Assembly (NCBI GenBank): GCA_019637335.1
Contig: JAHBVV010000020.1
Span: 62,001-126,000 of the forward strand
DNA: 64,000 nt
Source of the DNA: Candidatus Hydrogenedentota bacterium
GTDB lineage: Bacteria; Hydrogenedentota; Hydrogenedentia; Hydrogenedentales; JAEUWI01
Reading direction: 5' to 3'
Shown piece after piece: positions 46,905 to 57,214 of the stretch; position 1 is the first letter of the stretch, and the number at the start of each line of letters is the position of its first letter. The notes beneath the pieces are model-generated. The model was not told where the DNA came from and did not search any database. It saw nothing but the letters and a program-made list of their open reading frames with translations. A program made the position numbers and the translations under genes.

Positions 46905-47360
46905 ATGTTAGAACAACCGGCATTATTACCAATGATTGAAGCGCTTCAGCGAATGGTTCCTCCTCTAAGGACGCACACAAATGCGTTTCGTTCACTCATG
47001 CCCGATGACATCTTAAGGGCGCTTGACGACCAAGGCATTGACTATCGGTTTGTTCGACTGGGCGAAGTTGACTGGGAAATCGAATCATCCAGGCTTTCCG
47101 ACGAAGATATTTATCCCTTACTGAACCTGAGCGATGCGGGCCACGAAGGCGAGATTTGGATTTGTACGGATGATTGCTCGTCGCGCCAGCTTCCACCGTT
47201 CAAATGTGATTCGAGTGAGCTCGCGGAATTCATTCGAAGTTACGATCTGGGAATGTTCTTTGACGGCGATGTCGTAATGCTGTGCTCAGAAAGCCGTACC
47301 CTTACGATCTATCATCATTCCGGGGGCTACGCTCACGTCAAGTTTCCACATGAAGTGTGA
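46905..47360 (+). CDS. Hypothetical protein, less GC-rich than its surroundings
   Basis: A 151-residue frame from ATG 46905 (MLEQPALLPMIEALQRMVPP); an ATG at 46818 in the toxin remnant is also possible. There is no signal peptide or membrane helix. The product is acidic and mixed alpha/beta, with segments DILRALDDQGIDYRFVRLGE, LSDAGHEGEIWICTDDCSSR and MLCSESRTLTIYHHSGGYAH; I do not recognise the family, although small acidic proteins of this kind beside toxin loci are sometimes immunity proteins. Codon use is visibly more A/T-rich than the neighbours, suggesting recent acquisition. Confidence 0.55.
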   Translation: MLEQPALLPMIEALQRMVPPLRTHTNAFRSLMPDDILRALDDQGIDYRFVRLGEVDWEIESSRLSDEDIYPLLNLSDAGHEGEIWICTDDCSSRQLPPFKCDSSELAEFIRSYDLGMFFDGDVVMLCSESRTLTIYHHSGGYAHVKFPHEV

Positions 47361-47416
47361 TTACTTGTCAACCCCTCTCGCCGCAGCCTTCGGAGATAGA
47401 GAAAGCTAAATGCAAA

Positions 47417-47446
47417 AAGCCCGGCGCGCTTTCCCGCACCGGGCTT
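47417..47446 (-). terminator. Intrinsic terminator of ahcY
   Basis: AAGCCCGG (47417-47424) and CCGGGCTT (47439-47446) form the stem, extended by GCG-type pairs inside. On the minus strand the stem is followed by TTTTTGCA, and it begins 25 bases after the ahcY stop. Confidence 0.8.
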
Positions 47447-47470
47447 CGTCATTTCTAATATAGCCACCGA

Positions 47471-48931
47471 CTAATAGCGGTAGTGCTCCGGCTTATACGG
47501 CCCTTCGACCGGAATGCCGAGGTATTTGGCCTGGGCGCTGGTGAGGGTGTCGAGCTTGACGCCGAGCTTTTCGAGGTGGAGCCGGGCGACTTCTTCGTCG
47601 AGGACCTTCGGCAGCGTGTAAACCTGGCCGATTTCGAATTCGTTCGGGCGCGAGTAGAGCGCGATCTGCGCGAGGGTCTGGTTCGCGAAGGAGTTCGACA
47701 TGACGAAGGAAGGGTGGCCCGTCGCGCAGCCGAGGTTCACGAGGCGGCCCTTGGCCAGCATGATGATGGACTTGCCGTCGGGGAAGGTGAACTTGTCGAC
47801 CTGCGGCTTGATCTCCAGTTCCTGGACGCCCGGCTCGCGCTCGAGCGCGGCGATCTGAATTTCGGAGTCGAAGTGCCCGATGTTGCAGACGATCGCGTTG
47901 TGTTTCATCGCCTTCATGTGATCCAGCGTGATCACGTCGCAACAGCCCGTCGTGGTGACGAAAATGTCGCCGCGTTTCGCCGCTTCGCTCATGGGCAGTA
48001 CCTGGTACCCTTCCATGGCCGCCTGCAACGCGCAAATTGGATCAATCTCAGTTACGACCACGCGGGCGCCGAGGCCCTTCATCGCGTCCGCGCAGCCCTT
48101 GCCGACATCGCCATACCCGGCAACGACGACGACCTTGCCCGCGATCATCACGTCGGTGGCGCGCTTGATGCCGTCCGCCAGGGACTCGCGGCAACCGTAG
48201 AGGTTGTCGAACTTCGACTTGGTGACCGAGTCGTTCACGTTCATCGCGCGGGTGCGGAGCTTGCCCTCTTTCATCATCTGGTAGAGCCGGTGCACGCCGG
48301 TGGTCGTTTCCTCGGAAACGCCGATCCAGTTTTCGACCGTGTTGTGCCAGCGGTTCGGGTCTTCGGCGTGGATCCGGTGCAGCAGCGAGTCCACAATCCG
48401 GATCTCGTCGTTGTCCGTGCAGATGTCGGGGAGCACGCCGTGCGCGTTGTAGTGCTCCTCAAAGTCGTAGCCCCGGTGGATGAGCAGCGTCGCGTCGCCG
48501 CCGTCGTCCACGATCATGGTCGGCGTGCGCCCGCCGGAGAAGAGCATGGCCTGGTACGTGCACCACCAGTACTCTTCCAGGGTCTCGCCCTTCCACGCGA
48601 ACACGGGCACGCCCGTCTCGGCGATGGCGGCGGCGGCGTGGTCCTGGGTCGAGAAGATGTTGCAGCTCGCCCAGCGCACTTCGGCGCCGAGCGCGGTGAG
48701 GGTCTCGATGAGCACGGCCGTCTGGATGGTCATGTGGAGGGAGCCCATCACCACCGCGCCCTTCAGCGGCTTGTCCTTGGCGTAGCGCTCGCGGATGGCC
48801 ATGAGGCCCGGCATTTCCACCTCGGCCAGATCGAGCTCCTTGCGGCCCCAGGCCGCCAGGCTCATATCAGCGACCTTGTAGGGCAGGGTTTCGTCGATCG
48901 CCGGGAAAATGTCAATTTCAGCAACAGCCAT
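47471..48931 (-). CDS. ahcY: S-adenosylhomocysteine hydrolase
   Basis: Splits S-adenosylhomocysteine into adenosine and homocysteine, clearing the inhibitor left by methyl transfers. The 486-residue product from ATG 48931 has AGGAG 10 bases upstream. Family motifs are intact: [37 protein letters not shown] (substrate Lys/Asp), the NAD-binding [12 protein letters not shown], and the C-terminal KPEHYRY with its conserved Lys and Tyr. Length includes the about 40-residue insert seen in bacterial/plant-type enzymes. It has its own promoter and terminator. I looked for the SAH riboswitch in the leader and did not find its core. Confidence 0.96.
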   Translation of the reverse strand: MAVAEIDIFPAIDETLPYKVADMSLAAWGRKELDLAEVEMPGLMAIRERYAKDKPLKGAVVMGSLHMTIQTAVLIETLTALGAEVRWASCNIFSTQDHAAAAIAETGVPVFAWKGETLEEYWWCTYQAMLFSGGRTPTMIVDDGGDATLLIHRGYDFEEHYNAHGVLPDICTDNDEIRIVDSLLHRIHAEDPNRWHNTVENWIGVSEETTTGVHRLYQMMKEGKLRTRAMNVNDSVTKSKFDNLYGCRESLADGIKRATDVMIAGKVVVVAGYGDVGKGCADAMKGLGARVVVTEIDPICALQAAMEGYQVLPMSEAAKRGDIFVTTTGCCDVITLDHMKAMKHNAIVCNIGHFDSEIQIAALEREPGVQELEIKPQVDKFTFPDGKSIIMLAKGRLVNLGCATGHPSFVMSNSFANQTLAQIALYSRPNEFEIGQVYTLPKVLDEEVARLHLEKLGVKLDTLTSAQAKYLGIPVEGPYKPEHYRY

Positions 48932-49067
48932 GAATAGTCTCTCCTTTGGTGAGTCAAGTGTCGTCGTTGGATAGTCGCGCGGGGCGCTCCCCAGGGATGT
49001 CTAAAGAGACCCGCCCGGCATGCAAGTGGATACGCGGCGGGGAGAATCTGGGAAGGGCGTGGGGTTT

Positions 49068-49097
49068 AGTATAGGGCTTGGAGGGGATTTGAGGCAA
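49068..49097 (-). promoter_or_regulatory. Sigma70 promoter of ahcY
   Basis: On the minus strand TTGCCT (49097-49092), 18 bases, TATACT (49073-49068). The leader to the ATG is about 130 bases, long enough for regulation, but no known riboswitch is recognised. Confidence 0.55.
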
Positions 49098-49129
49098 CAG
49101 GCAGGCAGGGGGAGTAGGGGAGGTTTTCA

Positions 49130-49161
49130 GGGACTACAGGGACTACAGGGACTACAGGGAC
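49130..49161. repeat. Short 9-bp tandem repeat
   Basis: GGGACTACA is repeated three and a half times between ahcY and the sigma-ankyrin gene. Same 9-bp period as the large minisatellite at 44 kb but a different word. Confidence 0.75.
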
Positions 49162-49216
49162 GGCAAGCAGGGAGTACTGGGTCAACCGAAACTGGGCTCT
49201 CGAAGGATCGATCTTG

Positions 49217-50815
49217 TTAATTGCCGCTTCCCGCGCGGAGTTCGCCGCCGTGCACGCGCAGGAGGCGCGCGGCGTTTTCGCGCCCGAAAAAGAGCGCTTC
49301 GTGCATCGGGGTTTTCCGGAACAGGCGGTCGGGCCGGTTGATTTCCGCGCCCTGGTGAATCAGGAGGCGGACCAGCCCCTCGCGGCCGCGCACAGAGGCC
49401 GCGTGCAGAGGGGTAAACCCGAACGAGCCCGCGCGCCGATCCACGGTTTTCGGCTGGCGCGCCAGCAGGTCCATCAACGCGTCTTCCCGGTCCAGCGCGA
49501 TGGCGCTGATGGGATCGAGCCGCGCGCCGCGCGAAAGCAGGTATTCCGCCAACTCGGCGTGACCATGCTCCGCGGCAATATGCAGGGGGGAGGCACCGAT
49601 CCGCAACCGCGCGTTGACCTGCGCGGGATCCCGGCGGATCAGGCGGCTCGCCAACGCCAGGTCTCCCAGCGAGGCGGCGGCGAACAGATCGAACGGGAGG
49701 CCCGCGCCGTGGGCGATGCGCAGCAGGTCGAGGTTGCTATGGCGCGCCGCCAGGTGCATCAGGTTCTTGCCATTGTTCATCACGCGCCGGGGATCGCCCG
49801 AGGCGGCCAGGAGCGCGGTAAGCACGTCGCCATGCCCGAAATCGGCGGCCAGGTGCACCGGCGTGCAGCCCCACTGATCCGGGCGGTTCGGGTCCGCGCC
49901 AAGCAGCAGCAGCCTCCGTACGAGCGTGCCGTGTCCCCCGCAGGCCGCCCAGTGCAGCGCGGTGCGCCGCCACGGTCCCGGGGTATCCACCTCCGGACCC
50001 CGGCCGGCGGCGTCGCCGAAGCCGAGCGCGGCTTTTTCAAAGGGTCCGGGCCGGGCCCCGCGGGACAACAGCAAGTCGGTGACGCGGCTGTTCCCGCCAT
50101 AGTGGGCCGCGTGGGCCGCGAACAGGAGCAGGGAGAGGCCCTCGTCGTTGGCGGCATCCAGCAGTTCGGGCGATTCGTCCAGCAGCGCGGCCACGCGGTG
50201 GGCGTGCCCGTGCCAGGCGGCCATGAACAGCTGTACCTCGCGCGGGAAAACGTCCGCCGGGTCCGGCGAATCGGCGAATTCGTTCGTCTGATGGAGAAAC
50301 TGCGCCAGCCGCTGCCGGGCGGTGTAGAGCCGCTTTTTCACGGTCGTTAGCGGGAGTCCGAGCCGCCGCGCCAGGTCCTGCTGCGGCTCGCTTTCCCAGT
50401 AGACGGCGTGGATCAGGTCCCGTTGGTCGGGTGTGAGCACCGTGAGGGCGATGTGCACCAGGGAACTCCGCCGATCGCGGGCAATCCGCTCCCCGGCGGG
50501 CGCACTATCGTCCGCCAGGTGCGCCGCGGCGGAAAGCTCCACCGAGGGCAGGGACTTCAAGCGCGTGACGCGGTCGCACTGCTTGATCAGGATGCGCTTG
50601 AACCAGGCCGAAAAGGCCGCCGGCGCCTGGAGCTGGTGCAGCTTGAGGGCCGCCTCCAGAAAGGCCTCCTGCACCACTTCTTCCGCGCGGTGGTGATCGC
50701 CGAGCCACGCATAGGCCCGATCGTGGGCGAAATGGTGGAAACGGCGCACCAGCGACGCAAACGCGGTGGTGTCGCCTTCCTGGGCGGCGCGAATGGTTTG
50801 TGCAAGGTCGTTCAT
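49217..50815 (-). CDS. ECF sigma factor fused to C-terminal ankyrin repeats
   Basis: A 532-residue protein from ATG 50815. Residues about 10-75 are sigma2 (HHRAEEVVQEAFLEAALKLH, FSAWFKRILIKQCDRVTRLK) and about 118-173 sigma4 (LTPDQRDLIHAVYWES, LARRLGLPLTTVKKRLYTAR), so it should bind RNA polymerase and a promoter. Residues about 190-532 hold some nine ankyrin repeats (RTALHWAACGGHGTLVRRLL, TPVHLAADFGHGDVLTALLA, SPLHIAAEHGHAELAEYLLS, TPLHAASVRGREGLVRLLIH). No frame break or internal stop separates the parts. There is no anti-sigma gene beside it, so the ankyrin tail may replace one, holding the factor inactive or sensing a partner protein. Ribosome-binding site is poor. Confidence 0.88.
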   Translation of the reverse strand: MNDLAQTIRAAQEGDTTAFASLVRRFHHFAHDRAYAWLGDHHRAEEVVQEAFLEAALKLHQLQAPAAFSAWFKRILIKQCDRVTRLKSLPSVELSAAAHLADDSAPAGERIARDRRSSLVHIALTVLTPDQRDLIHAVYWESEPQQDLARRLGLPLTTVKKRLYTARQRLAQFLHQTNEFADSPDPADVFPREVQLFMAAWHGHAHRVAALLDESPELLDAANDEGLSLLLFAAHAAHYGGNSRVTDLLLSRGARPGPFEKAALGFGDAAGRGPEVDTPGPWRRTALHWAACGGHGTLVRRLLLLGADPNRPDQWGCTPVHLAADFGHGDVLTALLAASGDPRRVMNNGKNLMHLAARHSNLDLLRIAHGAGLPFDLFAAASLGDLALASRLIRRDPAQVNARLRIGASPLHIAAEHGHAELAEYLLSRGARLDPISAIALDREDALMDLLARQPKTVDRRAGSFGFTPLHAASVRGREGLVRLLIHQGAEINRPDRLFRKTPMHEALFFGRENAARLLRVHGGELRAGSGN

Positions 50816-50838
50816 GGGGGGGATCCGGAATTCTCCCT

Positions 50839-50844
50839 ATTATA
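50839..50844 (-). promoter_or_regulatory. Consensus -10 of the sigma-ankyrin gene
   Basis: TATAAT on the minus strand, 23 bases before the ATG, implying a leader of about 15 bases. No -35 is obvious. Confidence 0.4.
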
Positions 50845-50975
50845 CCCGGAAAGACCCGCATCGTGCGTTTCGGGATACTCTCGGGTTCACGGCAAGCGCA
50901 TTTAAACCCGCTCGCGGCGTATGGGCGCATGACTGAGGCGATTTGGAGCCTTGGATCAAGAGAAGTGAGCGCGCA

Positions 50976-51015
50976 GGAGCGCCGGCATCTCTGCCGGCAA
51001 GGTCTTCAGCGCTCC
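50976..51015. repeat. Double-hairpin intergenic repeat
   Basis: GGAGCGC (50976-50982) pairs with GCGCTCC (51009-51015), enclosing CCGGCA/TGCCGG (50982-50987 with 50992-50997). It is the only structured element seen in the 425-base gap 50816-51240; the rest of the gap contains leader sequences for the two divergent genes and AGGAG at about 51222 before the cytochrome-type gene. Confidence 0.55.
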
Positions 51016-51240
51016 AACACGCGGCCCTTATGACATTGTAGCTAATTCGATGGCGACCGTCGCAAAGAAGACATCTGAATGCCATTGTCCTGCCCTCCGG
51101 CTAGAGGGACAGCATTCCGCGCCGAAAATTGGTGTTACACCAGAATTTCATAGTTTAAGTAGTGTTGCTTAGCGGGGAGCATTGAAACTTTCGGGGAACT
51201 TCGGGGATGATAGAGCCCATACACGAGGAGTAGTACATAC

Positions 51241-54200
51241 ATGATCCTGAAGTTTCCACGTGGCGGGCGTCTGGCTGGCGGTTTGCTGGCGCTGGGGGGC
51301 CACATCTGGGCCGCGGGCGCCATCGCGACCGACCCCAGCCAGGACGCCCTCGACTTCTTCGAGACGAAGGTGCGGCCCGTGCTTGCGGAGCGCTGTTTCA
51401 AGTGCCACGGTCCCGAAACCCAGAAATCCGGACTCCGGCTCGATTCCCGCGCGGCGATGCTGTCCGGCGGCGAAGGCGGCCCCGTGTTGCTGGAAGGAGA
51501 CAAGTCGGCCGGCAGTTCCCTGCTGGCGGTGATCCGCTATGACGGCGCGCTGAAGATGCCGCCGGACGCGAAACTGCCGCAGGATCAGATCGACGCGATC
51601 AACGCGTGGGTGGCGATGGGGAGTCCCTGGCCGGGCGGCGGCGAGATCGTGGCGGCGAACAAGGAACTGACGTGGGAAGAACGCACGGCGGCGGCGCGCG
51701 CCTCGCACTGGGCGTACCAGCCCGTCTCGAACGTGACCCCGCCGGCGGTGGCGTCCGCGGACGCCGTTCGGACTCCGGTGGACAATTTTCTGCTTGCACG
51801 CCTGGAGGAAGCGGGCCTGGGCATGTCGCCCGTGGCGGACCGTCGCACCCTGATCCGGCGGGCCTACCTCGATCTTATCGGGCTCGCGCCGTCGATGGAG
51901 GAGGTGCGCGCTTTCGAGGCGGATGACGCCCCCGACGCCTTTGACCGGGTCATCGAGCATCTCCTGGCGTCGCCGCACTACGGCGAGCGCTGGGGCCGGC
52001 ACTGGCTGGACATTGCGCGGTACGCCGATACGAAGGGGTATGTGTTCCAGCAGGAGCGCAATTTCGGTTTCTCGCACACCTACCGCGACTACGTGGTGCG
52101 CGCGTTCAACGAGGACCTGCCGTACGACACCTTCCTGAAGCACCAGATCGCCGCCGACCTGATGGACCTGGGCGAGGACAGGCGCCCGCTGGCCGCGCTG
52201 GGCTACGTCACGCTGGGGCGCCGCTTTGTGGGCAACATCCACGACGTCACGGACGACCGCATCGACGTCGTCACGCGGGGGATGCTGGGGCTGACGGTCT
52301 CCTGCGCGCGGTGCCACGACCACAAGTACGACGCGATCTCCGCGCGCGACTACTACGGGCTCTACGGCATCTTCCGGAGCGCGTCCGAGCCCGCCGAGCC
52401 GCCGCTGATCGAGGAGCCGGATCCGGACGACCCGGAGTACCAGGCGTACCAGAAGGAATTGCAGGAGAAGGAGGCCGACCGGGAGGCGCTGGTGGATCGC
52501 CTGCAGATTGACCTGCTGAAGCACGGCCGGGATAAGGCCGCCGACTACCTCCTGGCGTCCCACAAGGCGTGGGACATGGCGGACAACCACCTGAAGGTGG
52601 TCGCGAAGGAGCACGAGCTCAAGGGCGATCTCCTGATCCGCTGGCGCAACCACCTGAAGACGCTGTCGGAAGCGCACCATCCCGTGCTGGGGCCGTGGTT
52701 CGCCTACCGCGCGCTGCCGGCGGAGGAATTCGCCGCGAAAAGCACCGAGCTGGCGGCCCAGATTGCCGGCAAGCAACTGAATGGCCAGGCGGTGAACCCG
52801 CTGGTGGCGAAACGTTTCGAGGGCGAGCCCCCCGCGTCGGTGGAGGAGGTCACGGAGCGGTACCGCGGGCTGATCGCCGAAGCCGTCAAGGCCTGGAGCG
52901 ACATCCTGGCGTCCCACACGCAGATGACGACGACGAGCCCGGAGCGGGCGCTTGCGGCGCCGGACGCGCTGCCCGACGCCAACCTCGAAGCGGTGCGCCA
53001 GCTGCTTTTCGCGACGGACAGCCCCTCGAACATCGCGCGCGGCGATGTGTGGCCGCTGAGCGAGGTGCCGCAGCAGAACCAGGTCCGCGATCGCGACAAC
53101 GCCATCGCGCGGGTCAAGAGCACGCACCCGGGCCGCCCGAACCGCGCCATGGCGCTGGAAGAAACCGCGCCCTTCGATCCGTATGTGTTCCGCCGCGGCC
53201 AGCCGGGCAACCGGGGCGACAGTGTGCCGCGGAAGTTTCTCGATGTGCTCTCGCCGGAAGGCGCGGCGCCCTACACCGAAGGCAGCGGCCGCCTGGAGAT
53301 GGCGAAGGCCATCGCGACCCACGAGAACCCGCTCACGGCGCGCGTGATGGTGAACCGGATATGGATGCACCATTTCGGCGAGCCGCTGGTGGGCACCCCG
53401 AGCGATTTCGGCGCGCGCAGCGATGCCCCCACCCATCCGGAGCTGCTGGATTATCTCGCGGGCGAGTTCATGGCGGGCGGCTGGTCGGTAAAGCACATGC
53501 ACCGCCTGGTCATGCGCTCCGCCGCCTACCAGCAGGCGAGCCTGTCGCGCGCGGACGGCGACGCGGCGGATCCGGAGAACCGGCTGCTCTGGCGCCAGAA
53601 CCGGCAGCGCCGCGATTTCGAGACGATGCGCGACGGCGTGCTGCTGGCGGCGGGCCGGCTGGACCTTCAGATGGGCGGCGAGGGCGTGGAGCTGACGGTG
53701 GCGCCGTTCCCCGTGCGGCGGACGATCTATGGGCGCATCGAGCGGCAGAACCTGCCGGATCTGTTCCGCACCTTCGATTTCGCCAGCCCGGACGTCCACG
53801 TTCCGCGGCGCGTCAACACGACCGTGCCGCAGCAGGCGCTCTTCCTGATGAACAGCCCTTTCCTGCGCGAGCAGGCGTCGGAGCTGGCGCGGCGCGAGAT
53901 GGTGGCGATACGGGAGACGCCGGAAGAGCGCATCGCGGCGCTTTACCAGGCCGTCTTCCAGCGCGATCCCGCGCCCGAGGAAATTGAGCTGGGCCGCGCC
54001 TTCGTGGCCTCGCAGGAGACCGCGCCGCCCGAGAAGTTCGGCAACCGCCGCTGGCAGTACGGGTACGGGCCGGTGAATGCCGAGACCGGGCTGCTGGAAT
54101 CGTTTACGCCGTTGCCGCATTTCACGGGATCGGCGTGGCAGGGCGGGCCGAATCTGCCCGATCCCGCGCTGGACTGGGTCAGCCTGAATTCGCACGGCGG

Positions 54201-54639
54201 GCATCCGGGCAAGCCGGGGCTGGCGGCGGTGCGCCGCTGGGTGGCCCCGTTCGACGCGACGATTGCGCTGGACGGCGAATTGAAACACGGCGCCTCCCAG
54301 GGCGACGGCGTCACCGGATCGGTCATAGCGCGCGGCGGCGAGGTGCTCTGGACGGGCCGCGCCCACAACGGGACGGTCTGGAGCGAATTTGAAAACGTCA
54401 ACGTAAAAGCGGGCGACACGATTGACCTGGTGGTGGATTGCGGCGCCAACCAGAGCCACGATTCCTTCACCTGGCACCCGCGCATCCGCGTGGTAGGCGA
54501 TGTGGAAGGCGATTCCAGCCGTCCACGGGAATGGTTGTCGCGGCTGGGCTTTGATGGCCCCGCGCCCGAGCCCATGGGCCCGTGGGAGAAGTACGCGCAG
54601 GTGCTGTTGATGTCGAACGAGTTTATGTTTGTCGATTAA
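51241..54639 (+). CDS. Planctomycete-type cytochrome-c (PSCyt1)/DUF1549/DUF1553 protein
   Basis: A 1132-residue exported protein from ATG 51241 with AGGAG 10 bases upstream and an N-terminal signal region. Residues 40-110 carry a PSCyt1 domain with haem motif CFKCHG (52-57) and KMPPD as possible axial Met region. DUF1549 (about 175-385, DNFLLARLEEAGLGMSPVAD, YGERWGRHWLDIARYADTKG) contains a second CxxCH (CARCHDHKYDAI). DUF1553 occupies about 670-960 (EGSGRLEMAKAIATHENPLT, NRIWMHHFGEPLVGTPSDFG). The function of this family is unknown; a role in surface or extracytoplasmic polymer breakdown is often guessed. As usual, a DUF1501 gene follows on the same strand. Confidence 0.93.
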   Translation: MILKFPRGGRLAGGLLALGGHIWAAGAIATDPSQDALDFFETKVRPVLAERCFKCHGPETQKSGLRLDSRAAMLSGGEGGPVLLEGDKSAGSSLLAVIRYDGALKMPPDAKLPQDQIDAINAWVAMGSPWPGGGEIVAANKELTWEERTAAARASHWAYQPVSNVTPPAVASADAVRTPVDNFLLARLEEAGLGMSPVADRRTLIRRAYLDLIGLAPSMEEVRAFEADDAPDAFDRVIEHLLASPHYGERWGRHWLDIARYADTKGYVFQQERNFGFSHTYRDYVVRAFNEDLPYDTFLKHQIAADLMDLGEDRRPLAALGYVTLGRRFVGNIHDVTDDRIDVVTRGMLGLTVSCARCHDHKYDAISARDYYGLYGIFRSASEPAEPPLIEEPDPDDPEYQAYQKELQEKEADREALVDRLQIDLLKHGRDKAADYLLASHKAWDMADNHLKVVAKEHELKGDLLIRWRNHLKTLSEAHHPVLGPWFAYRALPAEEFAAKSTELAAQIAGKQLNGQAVNPLVAKRFEGEPPASVEEVTERYRGLIAEAVKAWSDILASHTQMTTTSPERALAAPDALPDANLEAVRQLLFATDSPSNIARGDVWPLSEVPQQNQVRDRDNAIARVKSTHPGRPNRAMALEETAPFDPYVFRRGQPGNRGDSVPRKFLDVLSPEGAAPYTEGSGRLEMAKAIATHENPLTARVMVNRIWMHHFGEPLVGTPSDFGARSDAPTHPELLDYLAGEFMAGGWSVKHMHRLVMRSAAYQQASLSRADGDAADPENRLLWRQNRQRRDFETMRDGVLLAAGRLDLQMGGEGVELTVAPFPVRRTIYGRIERQNLPDLFRTFDFASPDVHVPRRVNTTVPQQALFLMNSPFLREQASELARREMVAIRETPEERIAALYQAVFQRDPAPEEIELGRAFVASQETAPPEKFGNRRWQYGYGPVNAETGLLESFTPLPHFTGSAWQGGPNLPDPALDWVSLNSHGGHPGKPGLAAVRRWVAPFDATIALDGELKHGASQGDGVTGSVIARGGEVLWTGRAHNGTVWSEFENVNVKAGDTIDLVVDCGANQSHDSFTWHPRIRVVGDVEGDSSRPREWLSRLGFDGPAPEPMGPWEKYAQVLLMSNEFMFVD

Positions 54640-54664
54640 CGAATGGGCCGCGCTTAAGGCAGGG

Positions 54665-54751
54665 TAGGCGTCTCGCCTGTCCCGACCCAGAGTAGGATAG
54701 GCGTCCCGCCTGTCCCGACCCAGAGTAGGATAGGCGTCCCGCCTGTCCCCC
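54665..54751. repeat. 33-bp tandem repeat, three copies
   Basis: Copies begin at 54665, 54698 and 54731. Each contains TAGGCGTCCCGCCTGTCCC (first copy with one change), whose GGCG/CGCC arms can pair. The array fills most of the gap between the DUF1549 and DUF1501 genes; the core is shared with repeats at 0.2 and 57.85 kb. Confidence 0.85.
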
Positions 54752-54811
54752 TGGTCCGCCGGTTGCGCGCAGTATGTACACGATACGAATATCCCCACGG
54801 AGATGCAGTTT

Positions 54812-56251
<1,440 letters not shown>

Positions 56252-56286
56252 GGCGGCGTGTGTTGGAAACCAATCACACGAATTCG

Positions 56287-56889
56287 ATGATGCCGTGCCG
56301 GACTCATAACCCCACCTATTACCGGCTGGTCGCAGTTTATCTGGCAGCGATTATTGCGCCGTTCCTTCTGTTTGCGGCTCCGACGGTGTGGTGGACCGTG
56401 GCGCCATGCACCGTCTATTCCGAGCAGTATGACGAAGCGGTGTTTCAGTCGATACAGATCGGACAGTCCATTGGTGATGTCATCGCCGAGCTTGGCCCGC
56501 CTTATCGCGTGCTTCCCGTGTATGCCGAGTGCTGGGAGTACGATGGGTGGTCCGTCTTTTTTAATGATGAAGGCGTCGTCGAAGTTGATCAGCTTTATCA
56601 ATGGGATAGAAAAGACTTGGAAGATAACATGGGTGAGCTCCCGCCGGGGGTTACGTTCGCGACTCTGGCGGGCAAGACGCGCGGTGAAATGCGTGCGAGG
56701 TTTGGTGAGGCCAATATAGATGACGGCGGTTCACAGCTCGAGCAGTACTTTTTCTACACTCATCCATCGGAAGGTGGGATGTGGGCGGATCGCACGTGGA
56801 AGAAGCGGCTTCTCGTGGTGGATAGGAAAAGCAGGCGTGTGACCGCTAAACATTCGTTCTGGGTTGTGGCCGGGGACCCGGTTACGTAG
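56287..56889 (+). CDS. Membrane-anchored protein with two SmpA/BamE-like repeats
   Basis: About 200 residues. The start is uncertain: ATG 56287 or 56290, or GTG 56260; none has a good ribosome-binding site. A hydrophobic segment (YYRLVAVYLAAIIAPFLLFA) at the N-terminus anchors or exports it. Two similar halves follow: SIQIGQSIGDVIAELGPPYR with WSVFFNDEGVVEV, and KTRGEMRARFGEANIDD with KKRLLVVDRKSRRV, the pattern (G-S...V-LGxP followed by strands) of SmpA/OmlA/BamE-type domains. Its role is unknown; the context suggests no operon link with DUF1501 beyond closeness. Confidence 0.6.
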   Translation: MMPCRTHNPTYYRLVAVYLAAIIAPFLLFAAPTVWWTVAPCTVYSEQYDEAVFQSIQIGQSIGDVIAELGPPYRVLPVYAECWEYDGWSVFFNDEGVVEVDQLYQWDRKDLEDNMGELPPGVTFATLAGKTRGEMRARFGEANIDDGGSQLEQYFFYTHPSEGGMWADRTWKKRLLVVDRKSRRVTAKHSFWVVAGDPVT

Positions 56890-56931
56890 GGGACAGTACA
56901 CATCCGTCCTTTTGATTTGCTCTTGAAATTG

Positions 56932-56984
56932 GACAGGATTTACAGGATTTACAAGATGATGTACTCCATCCTGTATATCCTGTC
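56932..56984. repeat. 17-bp inverted repeat element (GACAGGATTTACAGGAT type)
   Basis: The arms 56932-56948 and 56968-56984 pair with one mismatch around a 19-base loop. Each arm itself holds the direct repeat ACAGGAT. It is the main element of the 325-base gap 56890-57214; nothing else was recognised there. Confidence 0.8.
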
Positions 56985-57214
56985 TCCATTCAATCGGTAG
57001 CTACCCTCTGGCGCAAGTGCCGGCGCCCGTGTGTGGGAATAAGGGACGGCTTCGCACTGTTTACCTTGGGCCGGTCATGTTCCTGGCCGGTATCCCCCAA
57101 TCTGGATCGTGTTGGCGTGGCTCCCGCCTGCACTTCACAGCCTGGTGACGCGGGTTGCGAAGGGCTCCGGCGGCGCGTGAAGTACCTGGCGTTTTCCTCA
57201 ACGAATGGACTGTG

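Noticed and set aside
48932-49070. SAH riboswitch in the ahcY leader
   Set aside because: The conserved riboswitch core and pseudoknot sequences were not found in the leader on the minus strand.
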